Part shown: positions 8,401 to 17,526 of the stretch, one piece after another | How the letters are laid out: every line of letters begins with the position of its first letter | How positions within the stretch are numbered: position 1 is the stretch's first letter | From: JACCXG01 sp963785755 | GTDB taxonomy: Bacteria; Acidobacteriota; Vicinamibacteria; Vicinamibacterales; 2-12-FULL-66-21 | Assembly (NCBI GenBank): GCA_963785755.1 | Contig: CAWAXG010000002.1 | Coordinates: forward strand, 744,001 to 808,000 | Reading direction: 5' to 3' | Length of the DNA stretch: 64,000 nt | Translations under genes and position numbers: made by a program | Notes under the pieces: generated by a model | The model's database searches: none | What the model saw: only the letters and a program-made list of their open reading frames with translations | What the model was told of the DNA's origin: nothing

Positions 8401-9357
8401 ATGCTGGAAAGAATCACCGGCAACCGCACGACGGAGACGGGATTCGGCCGAAAGGGCCTGATGCTGCTGGCAATCGTGCTGCTCACGCTGACGGCGTTCA
8501 ACTCGCTCGCGTGCGTCAAGACCGGTCACGTCGGTGTGGTCACGGTCTTCGGCCGCGTGACGGGCAGGACGATGGGTGAAGGCATCCACGTCGTCAATCC
8601 GCTGGCGCGGGTGCACGAGCTGACGATCAAGACGCTGGAAGCCAAGGAGCGCGCGGCGGTGCCGTCGAAGGAAGGCCTGATCATGGGGCTGGAAGCGTCG
8701 GTGCTCTATCACCTGCAGCCGGATCGCGCCGCGGACGTCTTCCAGAAGGTCGGCGCGGGATACGCGGACGTGCTGCTCATACCCAACTTCCGGTCCGCGA
8801 TCCGCGGCGTGACGGCGGCGAATCTGGCGAGCACGCTGTACTCGGACGCGCGGGAAACCATCGCCCTGCAGATCCAGTCCGACCTGCAGACGCAGGTTCA
8901 GCCGCGCGGCATCGTCATCGAAAAGGTGCTCCTGCGCGACCTGCAGCTGCCCGAGACCTTGAAGCAGGCCATCGAAGCGAAGCAGCAGGCGCAGCAGGAA
9001 GCGCAGCGGATGGAGTTCGTCCTGCAGCGCGAGCGCCAGGAAGCGGAGCGCAAGCGGGTCGAGGCCCAGGGCATCAAGGACTTCCAGAACGTCGTCTCGG
9101 AGGGGATCAGCGACAAGCTCCTGGAGTGGAAGGGCATCGAGGCGACGGTCGAGCTCGCGCGCAGCGCCAACGCGAAGGTCGTGGTCGTCGGGGGCGCGAA
9201 GGGCGGGTTGCCGCTCATCTTCTCCGCGATAAGCAGGAAGAGGACCGGAGGAAGGGACGGATACTTCTGGTTGCGTGTCGTGGAGGATCTTCGAGAAAAA
9301 GACCCTCCCGTCCTCCACTGCTACAATCGGGCGCGAACAGGAGGTCGATCGCTGTGA
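8401..9357 (+). CDS. SPFH/Band 7 (prohibitin-like) membrane protein
   Basis: A 318-residue protein with one N-terminal membrane anchor (LMLLAIVLLTLTAFNSLA), an SPFH domain (HVGVVTVFGRVTGRTMGEGIH onward) and a charged coiled coil from about residue 185 (IEAKQQAQQEAQRMEFVLQR). Such proteins form oligomeric rings or cages on membranes and influence proteases or membrane domains. GGAGG at 8391-8395 favours ATG 8401 over ATG 8389. The last 40 residues after GGLPLIFSA are atypical for the family and may reflect a small indel; an alternative frame stops at 9231. The stop overlaps the GTG start of the next gene. Confidence 0.85.
   Translation: MLERITGNRTTETGFGRKGLMLLAIVLLTLTAFNSLACVKTGHVGVVTVFGRVTGRTMGEGIHVVNPLARVHELTIKTLEAKERAAVPSKEGLIMGLEASVLYHLQPDRAADVFQKVGAGYADVLLIPNFRSAIRGVTAANLASTLYSDARETIALQIQSDLQTQVQPRGIVIEKVLLRDLQLPETLKQAIEAKQQAQQEAQRMEFVLQRERQEAERKRVEAQGIKDFQNVVSEGISDKLLEWKGIEATVELARSANAKVVVVGGAKGGLPLIFSAISRKRTGGRDGYFWLRVVEDLREKDPPVLHCYNRARTGGRSL
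9322..9327 (+). promoter_or_regulatory. Possible -10 element TACAAT for the SMP-30 gene
   Basis: TACAAT lies 17 bases before the AGGAGG at 9339-9344 and inside the 3-prime end of the SPFH frame. It could give the lactonase gene its own promoter; no clear -35 is seen. Confidence 0.35.
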
Positions 9358-10409
9358 ACACGCGCCCATGGACCGGGATAATCGCGGTGCTCGGTGTCAC
9401 GGTCGTCGGAGGCAACATGATCGTCGGGATGGCGCTGCAGACGCCGGGCAAGCCGGACTTCCCGAAGCCGCCCGGGATCGAACGGCTCGATCCGGCGCTC
9501 GACAAATTGATCGCGCCGGATGCGACGATCGAGGTGCTCGCCGGCGGCTATACCTGGTCGGAAGGACCGATCTGGGTGAAGGACGGCGGGTATCTCCTCT
9601 TCTCCGACATTCCGCCCAACGAGATCCATCGCTGGAAGGAAGGCGAGGGCGCGCGTCTCTACCTCAAGCCATCCGGCTATACCGGCTCGGAGGCGCGCGG
9701 CGGAGAGGTCGGATCGAACGGACTGACGATCGATCGGGAGGGCCGCCTCGTCCTCGCCCAGCACGGGGACCGGCGCATCGCACGCATGGACGCGCCGCTC
9801 GGCAAGCCGCAGCCGAAGTACACGACGCTTGCCGATCGCTACAACGGCGCGAGATTCAACAGCCCCAACGACGTCGTCTTCCACCGCAACGGCGACATCT
9901 ATTTCACCGATCCGGCGTACGGCCTGGAGAAGCAGTGGAGCGATCCGAAGCGGGAAATGGACTACGCCGGCGTGTTCCGGAGGGGCAAGGACGGCGCCGT
10001 GACTCTGCTGACTCGCGAGATGACGCGGCCGAACGGGCTCGCCTTCTCACCCGACGAGCGCCGCCTCTACGTCGCGCAGTCGGATCCGAACGCCGCCATC
10101 TGGCGCGTGTTCGACGTGAAAGCGGACGGCACGATCGAGAACAGCCGCGTGCTGTTCGACGTGACGTCGATGGTCGGCGGCCGGAAGGGCCTGCCCGACG
10201 GCTTGAAGATCGACACCGACGGCAACCTCTTCGCCACCGGCCCCGGCGGGGTGCTCGTCATCACCCCGCAAGGCAAGCACCTCGGCACGATCATGACCGG
10301 CCAGGCGACGAGCAACTGCGCGTTCGGAGACGATGGGCAGACGCTCTATATGACCGCGGACGACTATCTGATGCGGGTCAAGCTCAGGGCGAAGGGGATG
10401 GGGTTCTAG
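9354..10409 (+). CDS. SMP-30/gluconolactonase/LRE-like secreted lactonase
   Basis: A 351-residue six-bladed beta-propeller with an N-terminal hydrophobic export segment (TGIIAVLGVTVVGG). Blade motifs and likely divalent-metal ligands are visible: YTWSEGPIW (Glu), NGLTIDREG, FNSPNDVVFHRNGDIYFTDPAYG (Asn/Asp), MTRPNGLAFSPDE and LPDGLKIDTDGN. The family hydrolyses sugar lactones. The GTG start at 9354 has AGGAGG at 9339-9344 and overlaps the TGA of the SPFH gene by four bases (GTGA), suggesting translational coupling. Confidence 0.88.
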   Translation: MNTRPWTGIIAVLGVTVVGGNMIVGMALQTPGKPDFPKPPGIERLDPALDKLIAPDATIEVLAGGYTWSEGPIWVKDGGYLLFSDIPPNEIHRWKEGEGARLYLKPSGYTGSEARGGEVGSNGLTIDREGRLVLAQHGDRRIARMDAPLGKPQPKYTTLADRYNGARFNSPNDVVFHRNGDIYFTDPAYGLEKQWSDPKREMDYAGVFRRGKDGAVTLLTREMTRPNGLAFSPDERRLYVAQSDPNAAIWRVFDVKADGTIENSRVLFDVTSMVGGRKGLPDGLKIDTDGNLFATGPGGVLVITPQGKHLGTIMTGQATSNCAFGDDGQTLYMTADDYLMRVKLRAKGMGF

Positions 10410-10415
10410 AGCGGC

Positions 10416-10571
10416 GTCAACTCCCAGCCTCCAACTTCAGCTCCCAAAGAGAGTCGCTCGAACGATCTGGGTGGAATTCGCAGGTAGATGCCACACACGA
10501 ACGCCTTCCACCCCTTTGTTCGAACCACGCGCTATGCGGAGTTCGGGGATCAGAGAGAGTTGGGAGTTGAC
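10416..10571. repeat. GTCAACTCCCA... / ...TTGGGAGTTGAC bounded element (copy 1)
   Basis: The ends GTCAACTCCCAGCCTCCAAC and GAGTTGGGAGTTGAC are inverted repeats of each other. The element begins seven bases after the lactonase stop and covers the end of the Nramp-like frame, whose last 40 or so residues are therefore encoded by it. Related termini occur at 17222-17484, 28432-28464 and 55724-55962. Confidence 0.75.
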
Positions 10572-12081
10572 GCTGAACTGGAACATTGATCGACCAGATC
10601 CGATCACGAAGAACGCGAAGAACGCATAGAACGCCGAGCACAGGAGCAGCACGCCCTCCCGCCACGGCGCCGGCCTCAGCGCGCGGGGCAGGAAGCGGCG
10701 GTTGACCAGGAAGATCTGCACTCCCGCGATCGCGAGGACGATGCCGGCCATGTTCGCCAGGATCTTGAACAGCTGGAATGGCGACGCCGAGCGGATGACG
10801 AAGACGCCCCACACCGAGAACACCAGCAGGATGCCGTAGTACAGCGCGCGAATGCCGCGCTTGGATTCGCGGGCGCGCGAGCTCGCCATCCACGTTGCGT
10901 CGGTGATCGTGCGCACCAGAATGTCGGTGTTCCCCAGCTGCGTCTTGAAGAGAATCCAGAAGCCGTTGAAGAGCGTCAGGAACCAGAATCCCGGCCAGAT
11001 GCGGCTCAGATATTCCGCCTGGTAGGCGCCGGCCGCGAGCCCCTGCAGGTCGGTGCCCGGCGGGACGATCGCGGTCGCCAGGTTGACGTTCAGGAACATG
11101 CCGAGGAAGCAGAACAGTCCCCACACCCAGAGCTGATCGGCGTGGACGTACCGCATCCACTCGCGCCAGCGCGCCAGGTTCGCTGTCGGTTGCCGGAAAC
11201 ACCGTTCCGACGTGCGACAGCTGGATCTCGTGTCCGCCGACGGCGCTCGGGATGGCGCCGACCTTCGCGCCCATGCCGAAGCCTTTGTCGCGGATCCAGT
11301 TGGTGACCGTCAGATTGCCGATGCCGCCCGATCCGGCGGTGGCGGCCAGCGCGCCGATGAGCGCCCAGTCCACCGGCGTCTGCAGGCCGCCGATGCTGAA
11401 GAAGCCGAGGAACGTCCGGCCCCAGTGGCTGAACGGCACGAAGGCGATGTTCACGGCGATCAGGAACAGGAACACGACCGCGAGCATCGTCCAGGCGAAG
11501 TACTCGAGCATGCGCTCGATGGTGCCGCCGAACGACAGGATCAGGACGACGCCGACGATCAGCCCGGAAGCGATCCACGCTTGCGCCCCCTGATCGGGCG
11601 CGCCCGGCATGCGGCCCATCCACGCGCCGAAGAGCGTCGCCGCGGCGCTGCCCGCGAGCGCCGGCCAGCCAAGCTGAAAGAATCCGAGCAGCGAATAAAA
11701 CCCGGCCCAGAACCTCGGACCCGGCTTGAGCCGCATGATGCCGCCGTAAATCGGCTCTCCCGTATAGAGCGTGTAGCGGATGCCCTCGAGGTTGAACACC
11801 ACCTGCAGCAGGATCGCGACGGTGGCAATCAGGAAGATCGAGGATGAATACTTCACCGCCGCGGCGGGACCCACGAGCCATTCGCCGCCGCCGATCGAGG
11901 TCGCGGCCATGATCGCGCCCGGACCGATCACTTTCAGCATGTTGCGGAAATTGAACGGCGGCGGCGCCGGCAGATCATCGACGGCCCATCGGGGCAGCTC
12001 GCCATGTTCGGACGGCAGGGTCGGGTCGGTGGCGCGAGGGGAGACGGTCGAGGAACCGGATGTATGCATGGACGCGTCCAT
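10437..12081 (-). pseudogene. Nramp-family-like transporter, frameshifted
   Basis: Two frames join near 11190 into one polytopic membrane protein of about 540 residues. The N-terminal frame runs from the ATG at 12081 to GHEIQLSHVGTVFPAT; the other resumes at NLARWREWMRYVHADQLW and ends at 10437. The topology and GPGAIMAA start recall Nramp metal transporters. The metal-binding DPGN of helix 1 is replaced by SIGGGEW, so this is a divergent clade whose substrate may not be Mn or Fe. The C-terminal tail runs into repeat sequence and is probably not native. One extra or missing base explains the break; assembly error is as likely as decay. It lies downstream of the cytochrome gene on the same strand. 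Confidence 0.75.
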
Positions 12082-12115
12082 TGGCGACGCAAGCGCCCAC
12101 CAGCGGCCTCGCGCC

Positions 12116-13556
12116 CTACTGTGTCTTCAGGAACTCGATCAGCGCGCGCTTGCGATCGTCTGGCAGCCCGGCGCCATAGACATGCCCCTGGCTGCTGTTG
12201 CCGCGCAGCGACGTATCGGTACTTGAACCCGACGCGTTCCGCCTCGGCGCCAGCCGACACGAACCCGACGCGATCGGGATCGTAGACGTCATAGCCCCGG
12301 ACGAAAGAGGTCGGGCGCTTGTCGGGGGGCAGCAGGAGATCGTGCAGCGACGGCACCGAGCCGTTGTGGAGATACGGCGCGCGCAGCCAGACGCCGTCGA
12401 GCGGCACCGCCACGTAGCCGTCGGTCTTCTGGAACGCATCGAAGTCCCACGGGTACGCTTCGCCGTAGGCGTTGTAGGCGCCGGCCGCGCCGGCCGTCCA
12501 CATGTCGAGGCGGTTGCGATCGGTCCCGACCTCCGCGAGCGGGATGACCTTGCCGGTTCGCTGCCCGCCAAACGCGTGGCACGTCGCGCACTCGGCCGCA
12601 TAGACCTGCTCGCCGGAGGCGGCAAGCGCGGCGTCGATCGGAAAGGGATATTTCGGCGGCCGCAGATCGAGCAGCCAGTTCTCGATCCGCTCGAGGCTCT
12701 TCAGATCGATCGACTTCGGCGTGGCCCCATCGCCGAGCGCCGAGCTCAGCACGATCTCACGCAGCGGCCCGCCGAGGCCATCCCAGTGCAGGCGCATGTC
12801 CCGGCGCGGCCGCATGTTCCAGATCGGGACCATGTCCGAGTTGCCGACGGTGTCGTCGACCGGCTGGCGCAGATACGAGAACTTGACGCGATTGAACGGA
12901 TCGATGCGCCCGCGACCCCACCGCGGCTGCTTCTCCATCCACGCGAGGTCGCGCTGCTGCTTGGCGAGCGCCGTCTTGACGGCGGGAATGTAGAAGAAGC
13001 GATAGCGCAGCGAGTCGAGCCACGACAGATCGGTCAGCTCGTCGATCGCCGCCATGACATTGCCCGCGGTGAATCGGGGATCGGCGGCCGCCGCCTGGAG
13101 AAATCGCACGTAGCCCTGCGGATCGGTCTGATGCGACGGGCCCCCGGGGACCAGCATCGGCTGGCTGTCCGCCGTCCGCCGTACCGACGCCGTATGACAA
13201 AACGCGCAGTTGATCGCGATGCGCTCGGTGCCGCCGACGTCCCTCTTGGCAAAGCCGACCGGGAGCTCCTTCCCCTTCTCAAAGAGAATGCCGAGCGACG
13301 CATAGCCGCCAGGCCCAGGAAGCTTGTCGGGGAACATCCGCGGCAGGACCTGCCAGATCCAGTACGGGAGGCCTTCGGCCTGTTCGGTGCCGATCGAGGC
13401 GTACTTGAAATGCTCGTCTTCAGGAATCGTCGCGCTCTGGCTCATCCCGGATGCCACGAGCGTCAGCACCGCGGCGGAGAGCGCCACACCCAGCACGATT
13501 GCGCGAACGGCCGCACGCGAGAACACGCGGACAGGATTGGACGGCGGCATGAGCAT
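12116..13556 (-). CDS. Secreted diheme cytochrome c protein, frameshift near C-terminus
   Basis: About 480 residues with an N-terminal signal or anchor (AIVLGVALSAAVLTLVASG) and two heme sites, CAFCH and CATCH. The second is followed by the PYLHNGSVPSLHDLL segment typical of diheme peroxidase/oxidoreductase-like cytochromes in this phylum. Near 12217 one base appears to be extra: the other frame continues DTSLRGNSSQGHVYGAGLPDD and ends EFLKTQ at 12116, which is the normal family C-terminus, while the uncorrected frame runs on to 11934. Likely a periplasmic electron carrier or peroxidase-like enzyme. The Nramp-like gene follows 34 bases downstream. Confidence 0.75.
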
Positions 13557-13667
13557 GCGATGCCGCCAGCATGCTACATCAACTGTCCCGACGGCATTGT
13601 TGTGCTAGATTCAGCCGGGAGTAACGCCGTACTTCTGATCTCGTGAGCTCACCGGTGTCATCCGCTC

Positions 13668-15071
13668 GTGCGTGAGCTGGCGTCCTGGCGCTGGTGGGTG
13701 CCCGTGGCGGTCGCGGCGGGGGTGTGGCTCGTCCCGCACCCGCAGTTTCCGCCGCGGGCGTGGGGACTGCTCTGCCTCTTCGCGGCCACGGTCTCGGGCC
13801 TGATCACGAGGCCGCTGCCGAACGGCGCCGTCGCCCTGATCGCGATCACGATCGGCACGCTCGCCGGATTGTTCACCATCCAGGATGCGCTGTCCGGCTT
13901 CGCCAACGTGACGGTCTGGCTGATCGTCGCGGCGTTTCTCTTCGCCCGCGCGTTCGTCCAGACCCGTCTCGGCGAACGCATCGCCTACAACGTGGTCCGG
14001 CGCGTCGGCCATGGCCCGTTGCGGCTCGGCTATGCCATCGTGCTGGCCGATCTGATCATGGCGCCGATGACGCCGTCGAACACGGCGCGGGCCGGCGGCA
14101 TTCTTTTCCCCATCACCTTGAACGTGGCGCGGGCGTTCGGGTCCGAGCCTGGTCCGACGTCTTCGCGGATCGGCGCCTTCCTGATGACCATCCTGTATCA
14201 GGGCGATCTGGTCGTGTCGGCGATGTTCCTGACCGCCACCGCGCCGAACCCGCTCGTCGCGGAGCTGACGCGTCAGGCCTCCGGCACCGAAATCACGTGG
14301 ATCACCTGGACGATGGCGGCGGCGCTTCCCGGGGTGGTCGCGCTCGTGGTGGTGCCCTATGCGGTGTACCGCCTCTGCCCGCCGGAGATTCGCGACACCG
14401 GCGCCGCGCAGGCGCTCGCCGTCGAGCGGCTCGCCGCGATGGGACCGACGAGCGCCCGCGAACGGATCATGATGGGCATCTTCTCGCTCGTGCTGCTCTT
14501 GTGGCTCACGAGCGCGTGGCACGGCGCCTCCGCGACCACGATCGCCTACCTGGGATTGATGCTGCTCCTCGTCTCCCGCGTGCTCGACTGGCAGGATCTC
14601 ATCGACGAGAAGGGGGCATGGGACGCGCTGATGTGGTTCGGCGGCCTGATCATGCTGGCCGGGCAGCTCGACAGGGCCGGACTGCCGAAAGCATTCGCGG
14701 AATCGGCCGCCGCGCTGGTCGGCGGATGGTCCTGGTGGGTGGCGCTCGCCGCGCTGATGGTGATCTACCTGTACTCCCACTATGCCTTCGCCAGCCTCGT
14801 CGCGCACGTGACCGCGATGTTCCCGGCCTTCTTCGCCGTCGCCATCGGGCTCGGCGCGCCGCCGCTGCTCGCGGCGCTCGCCTTCGGCTTCTTCTCGAGC
14901 CTGAACGCGGCGACCACGCACTATGGCACCGGTCCGGCGCCGATCGTGTTCGGTGCCGGCTACGTCAGCCAGGCGCAGTGGTGGCGGATTGGATTCATGA
15001 TCTCCGTCCTGCACCTCGCGATCTGGCTGCCGCTGGGATTTCTCTGGTGGAAAGCCCTGGGTCTCTGGTGA
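13668..15071 (+). CDS. DASS family anion:Na+ symporter (CitT-like)
   Basis: A 467-residue inner-membrane protein with about 12 hydrophobic segments. The family substrate and sodium motifs appear as the paired SNT-like signatures MTPSNTARAGG at about residues 140-150 and SSLNAATTHYGTG in the second half. DASS carriers import di- and tricarboxylates such as succinate, malate, citrate or 2-oxoglutarate with sodium, or exchange them. GTG 13668 is the first plausible start, without a strong ribosome binding site, so it is uncertain. TAGATT at 13606-13611 could be a -10. It is divergent from the cytochrome gene. The dehydrogenase and malate-synthase-like genes nearby also point to organic-acid metabolism. 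Confidence 0.85.
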   Translation: MRELASWRWWVPVAVAAGVWLVPHPQFPPRAWGLLCLFAATVSGLITRPLPNGAVALIAITIGTLAGLFTIQDALSGFANVTVWLIVAAFLFARAFVQTRLGERIAYNVVRRVGHGPLRLGYAIVLADLIMAPMTPSNTARAGGILFPITLNVARAFGSEPGPTSSRIGAFLMTILYQGDLVVSAMFLTATAPNPLVAELTRQASGTEITWITWTMAAALPGVVALVVVPYAVYRLCPPEIRDTGAAQALAVERLAAMGPTSARERIMMGIFSLVLLLWLTSAWHGASATTIAYLGLMLLLVSRVLDWQDLIDEKGAWDALMWFGGLIMLAGQLDRAGLPKAFAESAAALVGGWSWWVALAALMVIYLYSHYAFASLVAHVTAMFPAFFAVAIGLGAPPLLAALAFGFFSSLNAATTHYGTGPAPIVFGAGYVSQAQWWRIGFMISVLHLAIWLPLGFLWWKALGLW

Positions 15072-15207
15072 GCGGACCGCGGGAATTGATGCTATTCTGG
15101 CTTTATCAATCGCCGCAGGAGTGTTGCGGCGCTAAAAAAAGGCTTCAAGCGACCACGCCCTCTATCTCTGAGGGCACACCATACGGTCGCGGCCGGGAGG
15201 TGCATGC

Positions 15208-15237
15208 ATGGCAAACACCACCGGGAGTAGTCGCTAG
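15208..15237 (+). CDS. Possible nine-residue micro-ORF (MANTTGSSR)
   Basis: ATG 15208 is preceded by GGGAGG at 15195-15200 with seven-base spacing and ends at TAG 15235-15237. It sits between hairpins of the candidate small RNA. It could be a leader-type peptide or coincidence; no gene follows on this strand. Confidence 0.25.
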   Translation: MANTTGSSR

Positions 15238-15260
15238 ACTTCTCCCCTCAGCGCACGATG

Positions 15261-15293
15261 AAAACGGCCGGCGGAAACGCCGGCCGTTTTTCT
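15261..15293 (+). terminator. Rho-independent terminator
   Basis: AAAACGGCCGGCG, a GAAA tetraloop, CGCCGGCCGTTTT and a further T form a 13-base-pair perfect stem followed by Ts. It ends the candidate small RNA and may also serve the DASS gene. The AAAA/TTTT flanks could let it work in both directions, protecting the convergent DinB gene. Confidence 0.9.
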
Positions 15294-15307
15294 TTGGGAT
15301 CTCGATC

Positions 15308-15462
15308 GGTTCAGAAGTTCAGGGGTTCAAGGGTTCAGAAGTTCGGGTTCAGGAGTTCAGGAGTTCGGGTTCAGGAGTTCAGGGGCCGCTCTTGTGAACG
15401 GTTGAACCTCTGAACCCTTGAACCCGAACCTGTGAACCCTTGAACCCCTGAACTCTTGAACC
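15308..15462. repeat. GTTCAGG/CCTGAAC giant hairpin repeat (copy 1)
   Basis: The left arm is built of GGTTCAGGAGTTCAGG-like units of 7-8 bases and the right arm of the inverse (GTTGAACC, CTGAACCC, CTTGAACC). A unique centre lies near 15386-15400. The arms could pair over about 65 bases. The right end stops one base before the stop codon of the convergent DinB gene. A second copy of the same theme is at 51615-51796. Confidence 0.85.
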
Positions 15463-15463
15463 T

Positions 15464-15973
15464 TCACCCGAAGCTTCGATCGTCAGCTGACGGTCCGTAC
15501 AAAGCCGGCACCTTCGATCCGAGCAGGCGCAGGTACACGGTCATCTGGCCGCGATGATGGGCGGAATGCAGGAACGTGTCTCGAATCACGACTTCACGCG
15601 GCTGCTCCATCACGACCTTGCCCGCGGCCAGTAGCTTCCACGTCGTCTTCAAATACTCATCCGTGGTTTTCTGCAGCGCCTCGCGAGCCTGGGCCACGGC
15701 CTTGTCCATACCCGCGATCAGCTCGGCGCTTGTATTCATCGGCTGTGGCTTGTACGACGGCCCGTCCTTGGGCGCGATATCCAGCTCGTTGAGCGTGATC
15801 GCATACCCCACCCATGACGGGATCATCGCCACGAGCTCGCAGAGATAGCCGAACGGCATCGATCGTTCGTGCGGCTTCCAGTCTCGCTTGCCTTCCGGCA
15901 CCTGTTCGAGGGCACGCCTCGTCTTTGCCGCTTCACTGTCGAGTTCCGTCAAGAACCACTCCGTCATCTTCAT
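15464..15973 (-). CDS. DinB-like four-helix protein
   Basis: A 169-residue cytoplasmic protein of the DinB/YfiT-like superfamily: the N-terminal WFLTELDSEAAKTRRALEQVPE helix, W/Y-rich middle and a late HSAHHRGQMTVYLRLLG helix with metal-binding His residues. The first metal-binding His, normally in helix 2, is replaced within YLCELVAMIPSW, so the site may be incomplete. Members include thiol-transferase-like enzymes (bacillithiol or mycothiol S-transferases) and uncharacterised stress proteins. Divergent from the dehydrogenase at 16148, with a hairpin repeat between. Confidence 0.8.
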   Translation of the reverse strand: MKMTEWFLTELDSEAAKTRRALEQVPEGKRDWKPHERSMPFGYLCELVAMIPSWVGYAITLNELDIAPKDGPSYKPQPMNTSAELIAGMDKAVAQAREALQKTTDEYLKTTWKLLAAGKVVMEQPREVVIRDTFLHSAHHRGQMTVYLRLLGSKVPALYGPSADDRSFG

Positions 15974-15997
15974 GCTTGCACCTCACCTTGCAGCGTC

Positions 15998-16119
15998 AAA
16001 AATGCCAGAATTGCCAGGCTGCCAGAATCGATCCACCGGGTCTCCGCGGCATCGCCAGAACGATCGCGACCGGCGGCTGAGTTTCCGCCGCCGTAGCGAT
16101 CTGGCCATTGTGGCATTTT
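15998..16119. repeat. AAAATGCCAGA / TCTGGCCATTGTGGCATTTT hairpin repeat
   Basis: The left arm contains ATGCCAGAATTGCCAGGCTGCC, cut here as three TGCCAG-type units; the right arm carries CTGGCCATTGTGGCATTTT. The two can pair around a 70-base centre that itself has a GGCGG/CCGCC stem. It fills most of the gap between the divergent DinB and dehydrogenase genes. Confidence 0.7.
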
Positions 16120-16147
16120 CGAGCGCCGCTCAATCGAAGAGGACTGG

Positions 16148-17215
16148 ATGCGTACATATCGCGTGGCGGTGATTCCAGGGGACGGCATCGGAACGGAGGT
16201 GACACCTGCGGCACTCGACGTGCTGGACGCCGCGGCCGGCAAGGGCGGCTTCGGATTCGACTGGACGCATTTCCCGTGGGGCTCGGACCACTACTTCGCT
16301 CACGGCCGGATGATGCCGGCGGACGCGCTCGATCAGCTGCGCCCGTTCGACGCGATCTTCTTCGGCGCCGTCGGCGATCCGCGGCTCCAGGACAACGTCA
16401 CGCTGAACGGGCTGCTGCTGCCGATCCGCCGCGGGTTCGATCAATACGCGTGCGTGAGGCCCGCGGTCCTCTATCCTGGCGTGCGGTGTCCGCTGGCCGG
16501 CAGGCAGCCCGGCGAGATCGACTTCGTCGTCGTTCGCGAGAACACGGAGGGTGAGTACGCGCAGGTCGGCGGTGTTCTTTATGCCGACGCGCCGCATGGC
16601 GTGGCCGTCCAGTCCGCGGTGTTCACCCGCCAGGGAACCGAACGGATCATCCGGTTCGCGTTCGATCTGGCGCGTCGCCGCGGCAAGAAGCGCCTCCTGA
16701 CCTCGGTCAGCAAAGCCAACGCGCAGGGCTTCAGCATGGCATTCTGGGATCGAGTCTTCGCGGCCATCGCCGCCGAATATCCGGACATCCGCACCGAATC
16801 GCTGCTCGTCGACGCCGCCTGCATGGATCTCGTCCGCCGGCCCGAGACGTTCGATGTCATCGTCGCGTCGAACCTGTTCGGCGACATCCTGACGGACCTC
16901 GGCGCCGCGATCACCGGAAGCCTCGGCCTCGCGCCCAGCGCCAATCTCAATCCGCCGCGAACGTTCCCCTCGATGTTCGAGCCGGTCCACGGCTCCGCTC
17001 CGGACATCGCCGGGCGCGGCATCGCCAATCCCATGGCCGCGATGCTCTCGGGTGCGCAGATGCTGGACTTCCTTGGCGAGTCCGCGGCCGCCACGCTGAT
17101 CGAACAGTCCGTGATCGGCGTGCTGCGCGACCAGCAGGAGCTGACGCCGGATCTCGGTGGCCGGGGCACGACGCGCACGGTGACCGACCGCGTCGTCGCG
17201 AGAGTCAAAGAATGA
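16148..17215 (+). CDS. Tartrate/isopropylmalate-type dehydrogenase
   Basis: A 355-residue beta-decarboxylating dehydrogenase. The N-terminus VAVIPGDGIGTEVTPAALDVL, the FFGAVGDPRLQDNVTLNG and RRGFDQYACVRPAVLYPGV segments, RENTEGEYAQVGG and the nucleotide-binding EPVHGSAPDIAGRGIANPMA are all present. DxxxD metal ligands lie in SNLFGDILTDLGAA. The GDPRxxDNVTLNGLLLPIR wording is typical of tartrate/D-malate dehydrogenases rather than LeuB or isocitrate dehydrogenase. It would oxidise and may decarboxylate a hydroxy-dicarboxylate using NAD. Its neighbours, a DASS symporter and a malate-synthase-like enzyme, agree with C4-acid metabolism. Confidence 0.85.
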   Translation: MRTYRVAVIPGDGIGTEVTPAALDVLDAAAGKGGFGFDWTHFPWGSDHYFAHGRMMPADALDQLRPFDAIFFGAVGDPRLQDNVTLNGLLLPIRRGFDQYACVRPAVLYPGVRCPLAGRQPGEIDFVVVRENTEGEYAQVGGVLYADAPHGVAVQSAVFTRQGTERIIRFAFDLARRRGKKRLLTSVSKANAQGFSMAFWDRVFAAIAAEYPDIRTESLLVDAACMDLVRRPETFDVIVASNLFGDILTDLGAAITGSLGLAPSANLNPPRTFPSMFEPVHGSAPDIAGRGIANPMAAMLSGAQMLDFLGESAAATLIEQSVIGVLRDQQELTPDLGGRGTTRTVTDRVVARVKE

Positions 17216-17221
17216 AGGACA

Positions 17222-17484
17222 TCAACTCCCAACCTCCAACTTCCCCGCCACGCGCGCCATGCGTTCGAAGCAGAGCTGGTCGAGGCCTCACCCGTAGCGC
17301 GTCGCGCTGCAGCACCGACGGCGCGGAGGCGAGGCAACCCCGAACGGCTGCGAACGCGCTGATCGTCTGGAATATTCCCGCCGCTGCGCGTCGAAGTCGC
17401 CGCGCTGACGGGCGTCGAGCGAGCGCCTCGCTCGTTGAATCGCGCGCTCGGAATGCTGGCAAGTTGGCGTGGTCGGGAGTTGAC
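17222..17484. repeat. TCAACTCCCAACCTCCAACTT... / ...GGGAGTTGAC bounded element (copy 2)
   Basis: The left end TCAACTCCCAACCTCCAAC starts six bases after the dehydrogenase stop; the right end GGTCGGGAGTTGAC lies 43 bases before the next start. The 240-base interior has no gene but shares a GAGCTGGTCGAGGCCTCACC-like segment with the interior of the copy at 55724-55962. TAGAAT at 17498-17503, just downstream, could be the -10 of the malate-synthase-like gene. Confidence 0.7.
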
Positions 17485-17526
17485 GATTTCGGCCGTGTAG
17501 AATGCGACCAAGCAAAGGAGAGCCTG

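Larger units (their letters stand above)
15095..15293 (+). ncRNA. Candidate structured small RNA ending in an intrinsic terminator
   Basis: This gap between two convergent genes holds a series of strong local hairpins: CGCCGCA/TGCGGCG (15111-15131); GCGACC (15149) pairing with GGTCGC (15185) around an inner CCCTC/GAGGG (15158/15170); GGGAG (15223) with CTCCC (15242); then the terminator at 15261-15293. TATTCT at 15093-15098 could be a -10. No downstream gene on this strand could be controlled, so a free-standing RNA is more likely than a riboswitch. I cannot assign it to a known RNA family. A nine-codon reading frame with a good ribosome binding site lies inside it. Confidence 0.5.

Noticed and set aside
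15180..15293. tmRNA or SRP RNA
   Set aside because: A GCAAAC next to an ATG recalls a tmRNA tag start, but there is no tRNA-like end and the reading frame does not end in an LAA-type tag. The SRP GGAAG..AGCAGCC loop is absent.
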